In this document: positions 8,181-18,200 of the stretch, one piece after another
Layout of the letters: each line of letters starts with the position of its first letter
Numbering within the stretch: position 1 is the first letter of the stretch
Assembly (NCBI GenBank): GCA_947053545.1
Contig: CAMRSY010000008.1
Coordinates: 1 to 64,000 of the forward strand
Direction: 5' to 3'
Length of the DNA stretch: 64,000 nt
Source of the DNA: an uncultured Clostridia bacterium
GTDB lineage: Bacteria > Bacillota > Clostridia > Christensenellales > Borkfalkiaceae
Translations under genes and position numbers: made by a program
The notes under the pieces: generated by a model
Told to the model about the DNA's origin: nothing
Seen by the model: the letters and a program-made list of their open reading frames with translations, nothing else
Database searches by the model: none

Positions 8181-10868
8181 GTGAAAAGAAAAATAGCAGT
8201 AACGCTTTTATCTGCGGTTTTTACACTTGCTGGCGCGGCAGGAATAAGCGCCTGCGCGAAACCGGGCGGCAGCGGCGACAAATCGGCGCAGAATGCCGAC
8301 TTTGTAACTTACCGCAAAAAAGTTGTAAGCGTTTTAAAGGATAACGGCATATTCGTTAACGATTTCGATGTCGGCGAAGAAAAAACCGCACAGGGAAAAA
8401 CAAATGCGGTTACCGCGTCGTACCCCGAACACTCCTCCGTAATTCAACAAATAATTATGTCGGGCAATCCGCAGGAAGATTATGAAGGCGCAAAAAACGA
8501 CCGCGACAGCATATTCGAACAAACTTTTTACCTGTCGCTGGTTATAGGCGATGCAATTTCCAACTATTATAACGAAAAAAATCTGTACGGTATTACCGTT
8601 TATTTCGAAGAGTGGAACCAATATTTCGAAATACTTAAAAACGGCGACAACGACATTGTGCAGTGCTATTCGCCGTCCGTCGGCGGACAAAGCGAATCGG
8701 TAATTACTCTTGAGCTGGAATATAAAAACGCAACCGACTACTCCTTTACGTGCATGCAAATTTGGGACAATCAACAAATATACTGTTACGGCAATTCCGC
8801 TAAAGAGTATTTTTTGGTTTGCCGCGACACAGGGGTTGACAACAATAATTTTATCCGCTATATGCCCGCCGAAAATACAGGGTATTTCTGCGACTCATTA
8901 GAAGCGGTAAACGCGTGCTACGAACTTATTAAAGACAGCATAAAAGCCGTAGACCAAGCGCCTATTAAAGCTATTAAAGACGAGGTTAAATATTCACTTA
9001 CGCCCGAACAGTCGCAAAATACGCTGGATAAATATTTTAAAAATACGGGAAGCGGCGGTGTGGAACGCCACGGCGTGGAATATTCCGAAATAAACGGTAA
9101 AAAGGTTGCTATAGGTTATTTTGCTAAAGGCGAAAACCGCATTGAAATACCAGGCGACGTGCAGTATATAAGCAACAGATTTACCGTAGAAGACAATGAA
9201 GGCACGGTAACCGAATTATATATACCGGCCTCGGTTAAAGCTGTTATAAACATGGAAAACGGTGAAACCGCGCCTTCAAGCGAATTTTATTTGGACGTTT
9301 ACGATATAAAAGCAAACAATTTAAAAATTTTAACAGGCGTTACGGTTGAAAACGGCTCTACCCTGTTTATGCCGGGTACGGGACATCTGAAATCGCCCGA
9401 AGGCGAATACGTTTATTTTTCAAACTGCCCGCTGGACGAATTTACTACCGATATGGTTACGGATAAGCTGCTTAACGCACTGCATGAAGGTAATTATTCG
9501 CGGCTTTTTACAAACATTACCGAACTTACCCTTAACCTTTGCGAAGACGTGATAAAAATGAATGCGGTATACGAATATGTTTTACCCGCAATGCAATCGC
9601 TTACAACGTTAAATCTTTACGGCGACTTTACGCGTTACACAAATATAGACACGGTTAGAATTGAGTTAAACAATTCAGTTGTCGTAAACTGCGAATTCGA
9701 ATGCAACTGGAACCAGTACGACCGCTCCCCCGCGCCCGCTTTGGCGTTTATAAGAAACCGCGGCAATTCCGCTACGGTTAACTTAAAAGGGCTAAGCAGA
9801 GTGGATGCGGTAAACTCAGACGGCGCAACCGTTATCGTAAACTCGGACGCACCCGAATATTTATATACCGCCTTATCCGTACCTCTGCCCAGCACGGACG
9901 AAAACGTAACGGTTAACTTTTCAAACGACGGCTTAACCCCGGAACAGGTTGATATATTTACTTTTAAACCCAACACGCGTTCGGACGGAATAAATTTAAC
10001 CGCGGTATTAAATTATAATATAAGCGAGGTAACCGCAACCGTACCCGACAAATTGGGTGTAACGGTAAACGCGCTTGAAATAAGAAACACGCTGGCAAAC
10101 AGAATAGAACTTAACCCTTCCCTTAAATATATTTTAATAGAAGACGAAAACCACGAAAGGGCGATAACGCTTAAATATAACGGCACGAAAGAACAGTTCG
10201 AGCGCGATATACAAATTATATGCTACGTTGACAACTATACATATACGCTTGAATACGACGGCGGAAGCGAAATTATCAGCGGCATGTTCAACGTGCCCGA
10301 CGAGGAACTTTGTACCGTTACTGTTAATTTCGGCGGCGAAACGCTGGTATTTGATCACATAAGAAAAAACAACGAATTAAACCTTGACATTATACTTGAC
10401 GGCGAGGCGGTTAAAGGACTACTGGAAGACGGCGCCACGTACGCCTGGTTAGGCGACGACAGCTCCGTTACTCCCGTCTACCACGACGTATACTATACCG
10501 ATTTAGGCAAAGTGACGCCCGCGGGAGATACTGCGTACACGCTTGTAAAACTTAAAGCGGAACCGGACGGCACGCAATTAATAAATATTGATAACGGCGA
10601 AATAAGCGGCACGCTTATAATAAACTGGTTAAGCGGCTACGCTTATACAGAAAGCGGACTTTTATATAAGGGAGACACTTATTTCCAGTCTGACAACATA
10701 AAGCTGACACAAGAAAATATATTTTATTGCGATTCTAAGGATAACGACCCCGTAACGGGCGAACCCGTAGGGCAGAAAAAACTTACCGTAAAGTTTAAAA
10801 TAATTGTAGACGCCGACGGATACTTAACCGCGGAAACAGACACAGTAACCGAAGGTTACGATGGCTGA
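8181..10868 (+). CDS. Large lipoprotein of unknown function
   Basis: The start is GTG at 8181 with AAGGAG six bases upstream. The N-terminus (KRKIAVTLLSAVFTLAGAAG then ISAC) is a signal-peptidase-II lipoprotein signal, so the roughly 895-residue mature protein is surface-anchored. After a Gly/Ser linker comes an alpha/beta region (about 25-290), then a long all-beta region. Strings such as IEIPGDVQYISN and LYIPASVKAVINM resemble degenerate BspA-like leucine-rich repeats (weak). No catalytic motif is recognised. Negative charges are frequent, as in exported proteins. It lacks a visible promoter of its own and may rely on read-through past the hairpin at 8113-8161. Confidence 0.75.
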   Translation: MKRKIAVTLLSAVFTLAGAAGISACAKPGGSGDKSAQNADFVTYRKKVVSVLKDNGIFVNDFDVGEEKTAQGKTNAVTASYPEHSSVIQQIIMSGNPQEDYEGAKNDRDSIFEQTFYLSLVIGDAISNYYNEKNLYGITVYFEEWNQYFEILKNGDNDIVQCYSPSVGGQSESVITLELEYKNATDYSFTCMQIWDNQQIYCYGNSAKEYFLVCRDTGVDNNNFIRYMPAENTGYFCDSLEAVNACYELIKDSIKAVDQAPIKAIKDEVKYSLTPEQSQNTLDKYFKNTGSGGVERHGVEYSEINGKKVAIGYFAKGENRIEIPGDVQYISNRFTVEDNEGTVTELYIPASVKAVINMENGETAPSSEFYLDVYDIKANNLKILTGVTVENGSTLFMPGTGHLKSPEGEYVYFSNCPLDEFTTDMVTDKLLNALHEGNYSRLFTNITELTLNLCEDVIKMNAVYEYVLPAMQSLTTLNLYGDFTRYTNIDTVRIELNNSVVVNCEFECNWNQYDRSPAPALAFIRNRGNSATVNLKGLSRVDAVNSDGATVIVNSDAPEYLYTALSVPLPSTDENVTVNFSNDGLTPEQVDIFTFKPNTRSDGINLTAVLNYNISEVTATVPDKLGVTVNALEIRNTLANRIELNPSLKYILIEDENHERAITLKYNGTKEQFERDIQIICYVDNYTYTLEYDGGSEIISGMFNVPDEELCTVTVNFGGETLVFDHIRKNNELNLDIILDGEAVKGLLEDGATYAWLGDDSSVTPVYHDVYYTDLGKVTPAGDTAYTLVKLKAEPDGTQLINIDNGEISGTLIINWLSGYAYTESGLLYKGDTYFQSDNIKLTQENIFYCDSKDNDPVTGEPVGQKKLTVKFKIIVDADGYLTAETDTVTEGYDG

Positions 10869-10901
10869 AAATTAATTGTAACAACGGCATTAAGTATTTT
10901 A

Positions 10902-10926
10902 CCGGCCCGCGCATTAGCGCAGGCCG
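10902..10926 (+). terminator. Terminator of the lipoprotein gene
   Basis: CCGGCC-GCGC pairs with GCGC-GGCCGG over ATTA, followed by ATATTTTATTT. Confidence 0.82.
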
Positions 10927-11016
10927 GATATTTTATTTAGATAAACGCACAATACAAGTTGCCGCAACGGCACCCCGCTCTTATGATCTAAGCGCGGAAG
11001 GAATATTAAAAATATA

Positions 11017-11050
11017 AGGGGCGGCGCAACTGCGCCGCCCCTCCCTTTTT
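11017..11050. terminator. Bidirectional terminator
   Basis: AGGGGCGGCGC pairs with GCGCCGCCCCT over a 4-base loop. CCCTTTTT follows on the plus strand and TTATATTTTT on the minus strand, so it can serve the convergent genes on both sides. Confidence 0.82.
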
Positions 11051-11090
11051 GCGCAAATTGCGCAACATAAGGATTTTACGTTAAATTATT

Positions 11091-14000
11091 TTATGCCTTC
11101 CATTCAAGCTCTATAGCGCCGATATAAGTGCTGTTGTCGCCAACCGTACCTGTATGCTGTAAGCAGAATCCTCCGTTTACGTTTGCGGTTATATCCGCCT
11201 GAAGCGCAACTTTTTCGGCATAGCCCTTGTCAACCGCCGTAGAGGGCTGGGGCTGGCTGCTTTCCGCCGTAGCGTGCAGTTTGCCGTTTTCCGTCCATAC
11301 CTTTATGGTACATTCGGTAAGATAGCACGAAGATTCGATGCTTTCGCTTATAAGCTTGGTTGAACCCTGCTCCCACTCGATAAGCGCAAACTTGCAGGAA
11401 TCGCCCGTCGCACGGTAAATTCGCAAGCCGTAACCCGTAAGGGTAGTCGTATCGAACTTAATTAAAACGTCCATATACTGGTTAGCCGAACCGAAGCCCT
11501 GCGCCGCAGTTTTTCCGGGAGCAACTTTTATAGTCGCGCTCATATCGCCGAACGTATCGCCCTTGGCCGTGTATCTTAAACGCGCGCCGCGCTGGGTTTG
11601 GAAGATACCGGTGTAATTGAGGAAACCGTTCTTTGCGCCTGTGCCGTAGCCCCATGCATTCATAGCGGCTTCGCCAACCCAGCTCTGTTTGGTTGTTTCG
11701 TCAGTAGCACTGCCGCCGAAAGGAATCCAGCCTGTAGTTACGTCCGCAGGCTTATATCCGTCAACCGACCAGAAGCCCTGTATCGCCTCGGTTTGGACCT
11801 CGGTAGAGAAGGTACTTAAATCTACCGTAAGTTTATTGGAGGACGCTATTCCTGCAGCCGTTACTGCAGTTTGTGAAACCACCTCTACAGGTTCGCCGTA
11901 ATCCGAGCGGATATGCTTGCTTTCAACCTTAACTTTAAGATATTTGCCAACGTACGCTTCGGTAAGGTTAACCGTCTTTAAAGGTTCGCTTCCCCTGCCT
12001 ACGGCTATTGCTATAGGATTTGTGCCTGCCGCATCGTCGCATACGTACCAGGTTATTCTGGAGTTGTCGGCGCGCGTGCCGAGGTCGAGCGTATAGTTAA
12101 CCGATGCCGTGCCGTCAGCGCCCTGCGAAATTGTAGGCTGCGTGGTAAATGCGGGAGCCGGCAATATCGAAGGTTTAACCGTAAGTTCGACAGCAGCCTG
12201 ATGTCCCATAGCCGAAGTTCCGTTTATAACCACCTTCAACGTTTCGTCCTGATTGTTAAGCGCTTCTTTAAGGGAAACGCTACAGGTGCCGTCCTCATTT
12301 TTCGTGAGCTGAACATATTGCTCGTGTTCGCTTTTTGCCAACGACCAGGTAACGTCGGACGTGTAAGCCGTAGACTGAGGTCCGCTTAAAGTATAGCTTA
12401 ACGTAGCGGTGTCGCCGTCCGTTTTGCCGAACTCGACAGTGTTTTTGTCGGCTTTAACAGAAATTTTGGTTGCAACGTCGGTTGCATTGAGCGCGGAAAC
12501 CGCCTCTTTCTGACCCAAAGGATCCCAATCGTCCGTGCCGCGCAAAAGATTGTAAACGTTATAAATCGTTTTGCCGTTGTCGGTAAGCTTGTACGCTTTT
12601 AACAACTCGGTTCCGGTTATATCCACCGCGGTATCGGGGCGCTTGCCGCCCGTATCCATATGAACGGGTTGTCCGTTGCGGGTTACATTGGAATAATAGC
12701 TTCTGAAAGTTGAATTGTTTACGTCCGACCAGCCTATCGAAACGGGGATTGTGTAGTCGTCGCTGAAACGGCAGTCAACCAGCGTGTACGGGCCGGAACC
12801 CTTGGAAAGATACTGTTCTACCTTATCGCCGACGTTGATGTGGCATATCTTCATATCGCAATCCAATAAGGTTACGCCCGAGGAACCGCCCCAAGGCTTA
12901 GAGCTGTAAAATTCGAAATCACAGCCCAGATAAACCGCTTTTGACGAGCCGTTAAGCGAGTCGTCCGTCGACTCCATATGGCAGTTGACGTACAGCGCGC
13001 GCTGGCTGTTATTGAAGGGCATCATATTCAAACGGCTTATAAAATGCACATTTTCGGCATACAGCTTATCGCCCTTGTACGAACCTATCTGGCCCTGCGT
13101 AACGTTGTTTGTCCTCTTGGGTCTGTTTAATGCAGGATTTAAAGGATATTCGAGGTCTACGTTGCAATAGTCTCCGAAAGTCAGGTTTTTAAGAGTAAGA
13201 CCGTCGCCAGTAATATTGAACATTGTCCAGTTACCGCCTACGTAACCCTCGTCATGACCGTAGTTGCCTGCTATGACAACATTTCTCGGGTCGTCGGTAA
13301 GACCTGTTATATGCAGGTTTTGACAAGTTTTTACTATGCCGAATGCATCGGGTGTATTGGTCGAATCGGGATTGTGTATCCAGTAAACCCACGGCGCGAT
13401 ATACATATTCATAGGCTCGGCTTCCGTACCGTCCACAAGGTGGTCCATTGCCTGCTTGAAAGAATTGTATACGTTATCGAAGCCCTCTATCTCTTCATCG
13501 GACAATCTGCCGTCAACGTAAATAGCTTTTTCGTTTATCTCTACCGTACGCTCTTCGCCTTCGTAACCGTAGGTAAACGACTTACCGTCTTTTGCCAAAG
13601 TTACGGGGAACTGCTTAACAGGTTCAACCGCGGTAAATTTTGCGTACAGCGGCGTATCTTTGCTTATAGTGCTATCGAAATCGAACACCGTCTTTAATCC
13701 CGGGTCGGAACACCAGCCTTCAAACTTATGTCCGTCCTTTGTCGGCGTCCAGGCATATGCCTTTCCGTTTTTGCCTACCGACTGTTCCAATAATTTAGTA
13801 GAGCCGTCCGCATCGTAATACGTTACCGTAAATTTGACTTCACCGGGCGTAGCCGTTCCGAACTTAGCATATATTTTAACGTCGGAATTTATTGCCGTAT
13901 CAAATTGATAGGGAACATTTAATTCTGTGTTGGTATACCAGTCGACAAATTCCATACCGGATTTCGACGGCGTCCAATCGTACGCTTTACCGTTAGGACT

Positions 14001-14168
14001 AACCGATTGTTCCAACAGCACGGTTGTTCCGTCGCTGTCGTAATAGGTTACGGTATATTTACCGTTACCTCCGCCTCCTGCACTGTTACCGGCACAACCG
14101 CTTGCCAGCAAAGGCACGCACGTTGCCACCGCCAGGGCAGCACAAAAAAACTTCTTCCTCCTCATCAT
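11091..14168 (-). CDS. CE8-like beta-helix lipoprotein with InlB-type repeats
   Basis: About 1025 residues. A lipoprotein signal ends LLASGC (Cys about 25). Two InlB/Flg_new-type repeats (about 36-103 and 111-178) follow, each opening with TVTYYD and closing with IYAKF or LYAKF. The right-handed beta-helix (about 215-540) aligns by spacing with CE8 pectinesterases: GQ, AENV, CHMESTDDSLNG and KPW correspond to GQ, AKNV, the CxxxGTVDFIFG block and RPW of the pectinesterase at 37499. The first catalytic QD is LN here and Arg is Lys, so ordinary esterase chemistry is doubtful. Ig-like domains and a LamG-like C-terminal domain follow. The start chosen is ATG 14168, behind GAGGTG; GTG 14174 and ATG 14165 are alternatives. 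Confidence 0.75.
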   Translation of the reverse strand: MMRRKKFFCAALAVATCVPLLASGCAGNSAGGGGNGKYTVTYYDSDGTTVLLEQSVSPNGKAYDWTPSKSGMEFVDWYTNTELNVPYQFDTAINSDVKIYAKFGTATPGEVKFTVTYYDADGSTKLLEQSVGKNGKAYAWTPTKDGHKFEGWCSDPGLKTVFDFDSTISKDTPLYAKFTAVEPVKQFPVTLAKDGKSFTYGYEGEERTVEINEKAIYVDGRLSDEEIEGFDNVYNSFKQAMDHLVDGTEAEPMNMYIAPWVYWIHNPDSTNTPDAFGIVKTCQNLHITGLTDDPRNVVIAGNYGHDEGYVGGNWTMFNITGDGLTLKNLTFGDYCNVDLEYPLNPALNRPKRTNNVTQGQIGSYKGDKLYAENVHFISRLNMMPFNNSQRALYVNCHMESTDDSLNGSSKAVYLGCDFEFYSSKPWGGSSGVTLLDCDMKICHINVGDKVEQYLSKGSGPYTLVDCRFSDDYTIPVSIGWSDVNNSTFRSYYSNVTRNGQPVHMDTGGKRPDTAVDITGTELLKAYKLTDNGKTIYNVYNLLRGTDDWDPLGQKEAVSALNATDVATKISVKADKNTVEFGKTDGDTATLSYTLSGPQSTAYTSDVTWSLAKSEHEQYVQLTKNEDGTCSVSLKEALNNQDETLKVVINGTSAMGHQAAVELTVKPSILPAPAFTTQPTISQGADGTASVNYTLDLGTRADNSRITWYVCDDAAGTNPIAIAVGRGSEPLKTVNLTEAYVGKYLKVKVESKHIRSDYGEPVEVVSQTAVTAAGIASSNKLTVDLSTFSTEVQTEAIQGFWSVDGYKPADVTTGWIPFGGSATDETTKQSWVGEAAMNAWGYGTGAKNGFLNYTGIFQTQRGARLRYTAKGDTFGDMSATIKVAPGKTAAQGFGSANQYMDVLIKFDTTTLTGYGLRIYRATGDSCKFALIEWEQGSTKLISESIESSCYLTECTIKVWTENGKLHATAESSQPQPSTAVDKGYAEKVALQADITANVNGGFCLQHTGTVGDNSTYIGAIELEWKA

Positions 14169-14242
14169 TTTCACCTCATCATTTTACTCGGCGTGCCTTT
14201 ACGGGGGAAGAAAGCCGCGCAAAAGCATTACCGCCTATTTTT

Positions 14243-14271
14243 AGGCTATCACACACTTTGGCTTATGTCAA
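14243..14271 (-). promoter_or_regulatory. Probable promoter of the CE8-like lipoprotein
   Basis: On the minus strand: TTGACA, 17 bases ending TGTGA, TAGCCT. The -10 is weak but preceded by TGA (extended -10). The same TTGTGA/TGTGA-TAG pattern occurs at the promoter of the lipoprotein gene at 21661. Confidence 0.55.
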
Positions 14272-14405
14272 TAGGCAAAACGAATAATAATTGTGAAAAA
14301 TGCGTCTTAAAATATATGACTATATAAAATATGTAAATTTACGCAAATATTGTAAAAAAATTTAATTTTTTTAGCGACTTTTTCGGATTTGATTAGCATA
14401 AAAAA

Positions 14406-14433
14406 CGCCCGCGCAATTTTCATTGCGCGGGCG
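14406..14433 (-). terminator. Terminator of the KDPG aldolase gene
   Basis: CGCCCGCGCAAT pairs with ATTGCGCGGGCG. On the minus strand the stem is followed by TTTTTTATG. Confidence 0.88.
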
Positions 14434-14449
14434 ATAGACTAAAATTATA

Positions 14450-15064
14450 TTATTTAACAAGTTCAACCGCTTTCTTGGTCGCCTGTTTAATTTCTTCGGG
14501 AGTGCCTTTCATCATCCAGCTGCCTCCGCAAGCTAAAATTTTATCGTACGCCAAATATTCCAGAATATTATCCGCCGAAATGCCGCCGGTAGGCATTATT
14601 TTAAGATAAGGGAACGCCGCGCAAATGGCTTTTATCGTCTTCAATCCGCCGTAGTTCGATGCGGGGAAGAATTTAAGAGTTGTTAAACCTTTTGAAATAG
14701 CCGCCATCGCCTCGGTAGGGGTTACTATTCCGGGAAGATAAAGCATACCGTGCTCTGCGCAGCAGTCCGCAACCTCTTCGGAAAATCCGGGCGAAACAAT
14801 AAATTTCGAACCCGCGGCAATGGCTCTTTCGCACTGGTCGCGGTTTATTACCGTACCCGCACCCACAAACATATCGGGGAAATTTTTAACCGTAAGTTTT
14901 ATAGCTTCTTCGGCACAGTCCGTACGGAACGTTATTTCCGCGCAGGGTAAACCGCCTTCAACAAGCGCTTGCATCTTAGGCAAAGTTTCTTCTAAACTGT
15001 TAAGCACTACAACGGGCACTATTTTCATTTTTTTAATCTGTTCCAATTTTTGTTCGTTGGTCAT
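14450..15064 (-). CDS. eda: KDPG/KHG aldolase
   Basis: 204 residues from ATG 15064, chosen because GGAGGAAC lies 3 bases upstream; a 10-residue longer reading is possible but has no such site. Class I aldolase with the Schiff-base lysine in TTLKFFPA (Lys131) and the catalytic glutamate in AEITFRT (Glu43); glycine-rich phosphate-binding segments VGAGTVI and MPTGGIS are present. It splits 2-keto-3-deoxy-6-phosphogluconate to pyruvate and glyceraldehyde-3-phosphate, the last step of hexuronate catabolism. It sits between two giant pectin-related lipoproteins but has its own promoter and terminator. A second, fused copy lies at 48412. Confidence 0.92.
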   Translation of the reverse strand: MTNEQKLEQIKKMKIVPVVVLNSLEETLPKMQALVEGGLPCAEITFRTDCAEEAIKLTVKNFPDMFVGAGTVINRDQCERAIAAGSKFIVSPGFSEEVADCCAEHGMLYLPGIVTPTEAMAAISKGLTTLKFFPASNYGGLKTIKAICAAFPYLKIMPTGGISADNILEYLAYDKILACGGSWMMKGTPEEIKQATKKAVELVK

Positions 15065-15099
15065 AATGTTCCTCCATTGACAAATATTTATCAATGTGT

Positions 15100-15128
15100 A
15101 TTATATCACCCAAGCCTAAGTTTTGCAA
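15100..15128 (-). promoter_or_regulatory. Promoter of eda
   Basis: On the minus strand: TTGCAA, 17 bases, TATAAT. The start point is near 15093, giving a leader of about 30 bases with the GGAGG site. Confidence 0.8.
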
Positions 15129-15173
15129 TATATTTAGCAAGATTTATATCGTAATGAATTATGTTAATAGACA

Positions 15174-15208
15174 AACAGCCCGACGCACCTTAGATGCATC
15201 GGGCTGTT
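15174..15208 (-). terminator. Terminator of the PL9 lipoprotein gene
   Basis: AACAGCCCGA-GCA pairs with TGC-TCGGGCTGTT. The single imperfect pair is G-T on the minus strand. It lies just after the PL9 stop. Confidence 0.72.
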
Positions 15209-15228
15209 AAATTCTTTGTCAGTTTACC

Positions 15229-18200
15229 TTATCTAAGTCTTACATAAGGCGCAACATTCTTGGTTGCATCGTTACCGTCGTTAACATATTCCCAAACATT
15301 TTCCATATCAAACTTAAGATAAGAAATGAAATAATTGTTTTGAGTGCCTTCCAAGAAGGTGTCAATAGCCGTTTCAACCTCGTAGTCGGAATTATACTCC
15401 AAGAAGGAAGCAAGGCATCCCTCAACTTTCATATCGGCGTTGGCAGCAAAGTTACCTATAATACCCGAACAGTTCTTCTGCGCAACCACAACAAGCTCTC
15501 TGGGTTCGGCATAGTAGAAAGTACCTATGCTTAAACAACTTGAAATCCTTGTCTTACCCGTACCTGTGAAACCGCCCAGAATACCGCCCGCACGCTTAAG
15601 ACAACTTATATCGCCGTTATAATAGCAGTTAGATATATGCAATTCGTCATCGACGTTTCTATCATCGCTTCTGCCCACGATACCGCCGCAGTAGTCACCT
15701 GACTCGATTCTCGCATACACATAGCAATCAGAAATATAAACGATATTGTGTCCTTCTGCTCCGCCGGCCTGAATAAAGCCGACTACGCCACCCGACCTGT
15801 CACCCGTAATAGCCCACTTGTTCTGATAGAACACAGTGTCAGCCTTATAATCATCGCAACGAACGTAGCTATCGCCTACCTTTTCGTAGTATTTACCGCG
15901 CTCGAAATGCAACGCGTCGGCACCGCTTACAAATTCATAGTAGGTTGCTTGAGCGTCAAACTCCGTAGCAAGTTCGTACTTATCATTATTAAGCACGTAG
16001 TATTTAATATTACCCTTTACGAAATCCGCTTCGGAAACCGTAGCTGTTGTCTGCTTATAAACGTTTTTCACCTCAACATATTCGTCATCGTTTATGACCT
16101 CGATTCTGTCGATATACGTTGTTGAAGGTTTTGTTTTTTCCGCTATAACCTGACCGATAAGCGCGCCCACTCTTTGAGTGGAAGAAATGCGAACGTTATG
16201 GATTTTAATATCGGAAGCGTATCCGCCGTACATAAGAGCTATTATACCGGTCTTAGGACCTGCGTCGGAAATCGTTATATTTTCAAATACGACGTTCATA
16301 ACGGTTCCGCCGCGGACCACCCTGAAAATACCTTCGCCAGGTATATTGTTATGCGCAGTGTCGGTAGTATTGGTAAGGGTTATGTTGCTGAGCTTATGAC
16401 CCATACCGTTGAACACGCCTACAAATTCCGTTAAAGATGTTTTTAAAGTACCCTCAAAGTCAATATCGTTTTTAAGCATATAAATTGTAGTGGAATTGTT
16501 ACTTTGCAGCATTGCCTCGAAATCCGCTTTCGTTGCAACCTCGCTAACCTCCACCGTCTGCTTGCCGGGAGTTGCCGTGGTAATAGTTCCGTCGATATTT
16601 TTCATCACATAATAAATATCGTACGCCGCGTTATTTGCCTGCTCTATATTGAAGAAAATAGAGGTTGCGCGGAACTCATTGGCAACGCCGCTATCAACAA
16701 TTTCCTGTGCGGTAGGCGCAGCGGCGCCCTTAGCAACTGTTTTTGTATACAAAGTACCCGTAGGTGAGGTTACGGCGCCTTCTATAGAATAGCCGTCTCT
16801 GTTTACCGTAATTTTAGGCATACCCGCAAAGTTAACCTGCGCGTCGGTTGCCGCAACAAATATACGGTAAGATTTTTGCTGAACGAGCGGTGCAGGTCCG
16901 CTGCCGTCAAGCGATTTTCCCAAAACGACAGTATCTTTTAAAGTAACGGTTTCCGTAATCTGCCATATACCCGCTTCCCTCGCGTCAAATCCGCCGTCCA
17001 TATAGACATAGCCGCCCTCGGCCGGTGTTTTAGAGAAATCGGGATTTTCAACCGTACCCAATTTGAAATATGTTTCTCTGGTGTAGTACTTAGGATCGAT
17101 AATAGAGCCGCTGTTGGACGTGTCGTTTACTACATCGGGCGCTTTAATTCGATAGTCGAATTTATTTTCACCCTTATCGATTATCATTGCGTCGTTACGG
17201 TCGAGTCCATCGATTACAAACTCACCTATACGATAAGTGTTACGTTTAACGTTAATTTCAAAACTCTTGCTCTTGGTTACGTCGCCAACCGTTACGGTAG
17301 CGGTTAAAGTTACCGTTTTGTTTTCGTCTGCGGGGCGTATAACCTCAATCGTTACGTCCTGATGCTGGGAGTTGGATGTACCCTTTATATCGGTTACCTT
17401 TAAAACGCTTTCGTCGCTGGAGGACCAGGATATATTTGCCTTAAGCATTTTTGTAACTGCTTTAAAGTCCTGATAGCAAGCCTCGGTTCTGATAGGTACA
17501 TAAAGCATTTTTTCAACAGCGGTAGCCATAGCGTCGTCGGCATTGCCGCAGCTCTTTAAGTCGACATAATCAAAATGCTCGTAATCTTCCCAACTCGTTT
17601 TATTGACAAACGAACCGTAAGTTGAAGCGCCGTCTTTCTGCGCGAGTATATCGTGCATGTTTAAAGACCCGTCTTCGTTCCTATAGTCCTTATGCGCAGT
17701 TTTACTAATACCTAAATTTTTTGCAGGAATCTGTTTAAAAACTTCGGTATCTACAATCATATTGCCCGCCGTTCCTCTGTCGCCGGTTTTGGAATTGTAT
17801 TCTTCCTGACCGGACACAGAGTAAGTTTTACCGGGGCCCCAGAATTTACTGTTTTCTACAGTACCGCGATAAGCGTCGGCATTTACATTTACGTTGTCAG
17901 AGGTTGACACGGATAGCGTGTTTGCCACATGGTTATACGAAAACATATGGCGCGCAAGGTCGATATTCGCACACTCGTCGGCGCCTGTAAATCCGTACAT
18001 AATATGTCCGAACTCCTGGCTTGTGGGATTGTTGTTTACCGATGCGGCATTGTTATAAGACGTAACGCCGTTAATGGATATTACACCGGGGTTAGAGTTG
18101 TCTGTTACACCGTGCATACGGTTATGGAACGACAGGCAGTTTTCAAGAAGAACCTCGCCTTCCATTATTGAACCGCCCAGTTTAAAGCCGTTACCGTCAC

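Noticed and set aside
15065..15094. Longer start of eda
   Set aside because: The extra 10 residues cover the GGAGG site and are not in the family's N-terminus.
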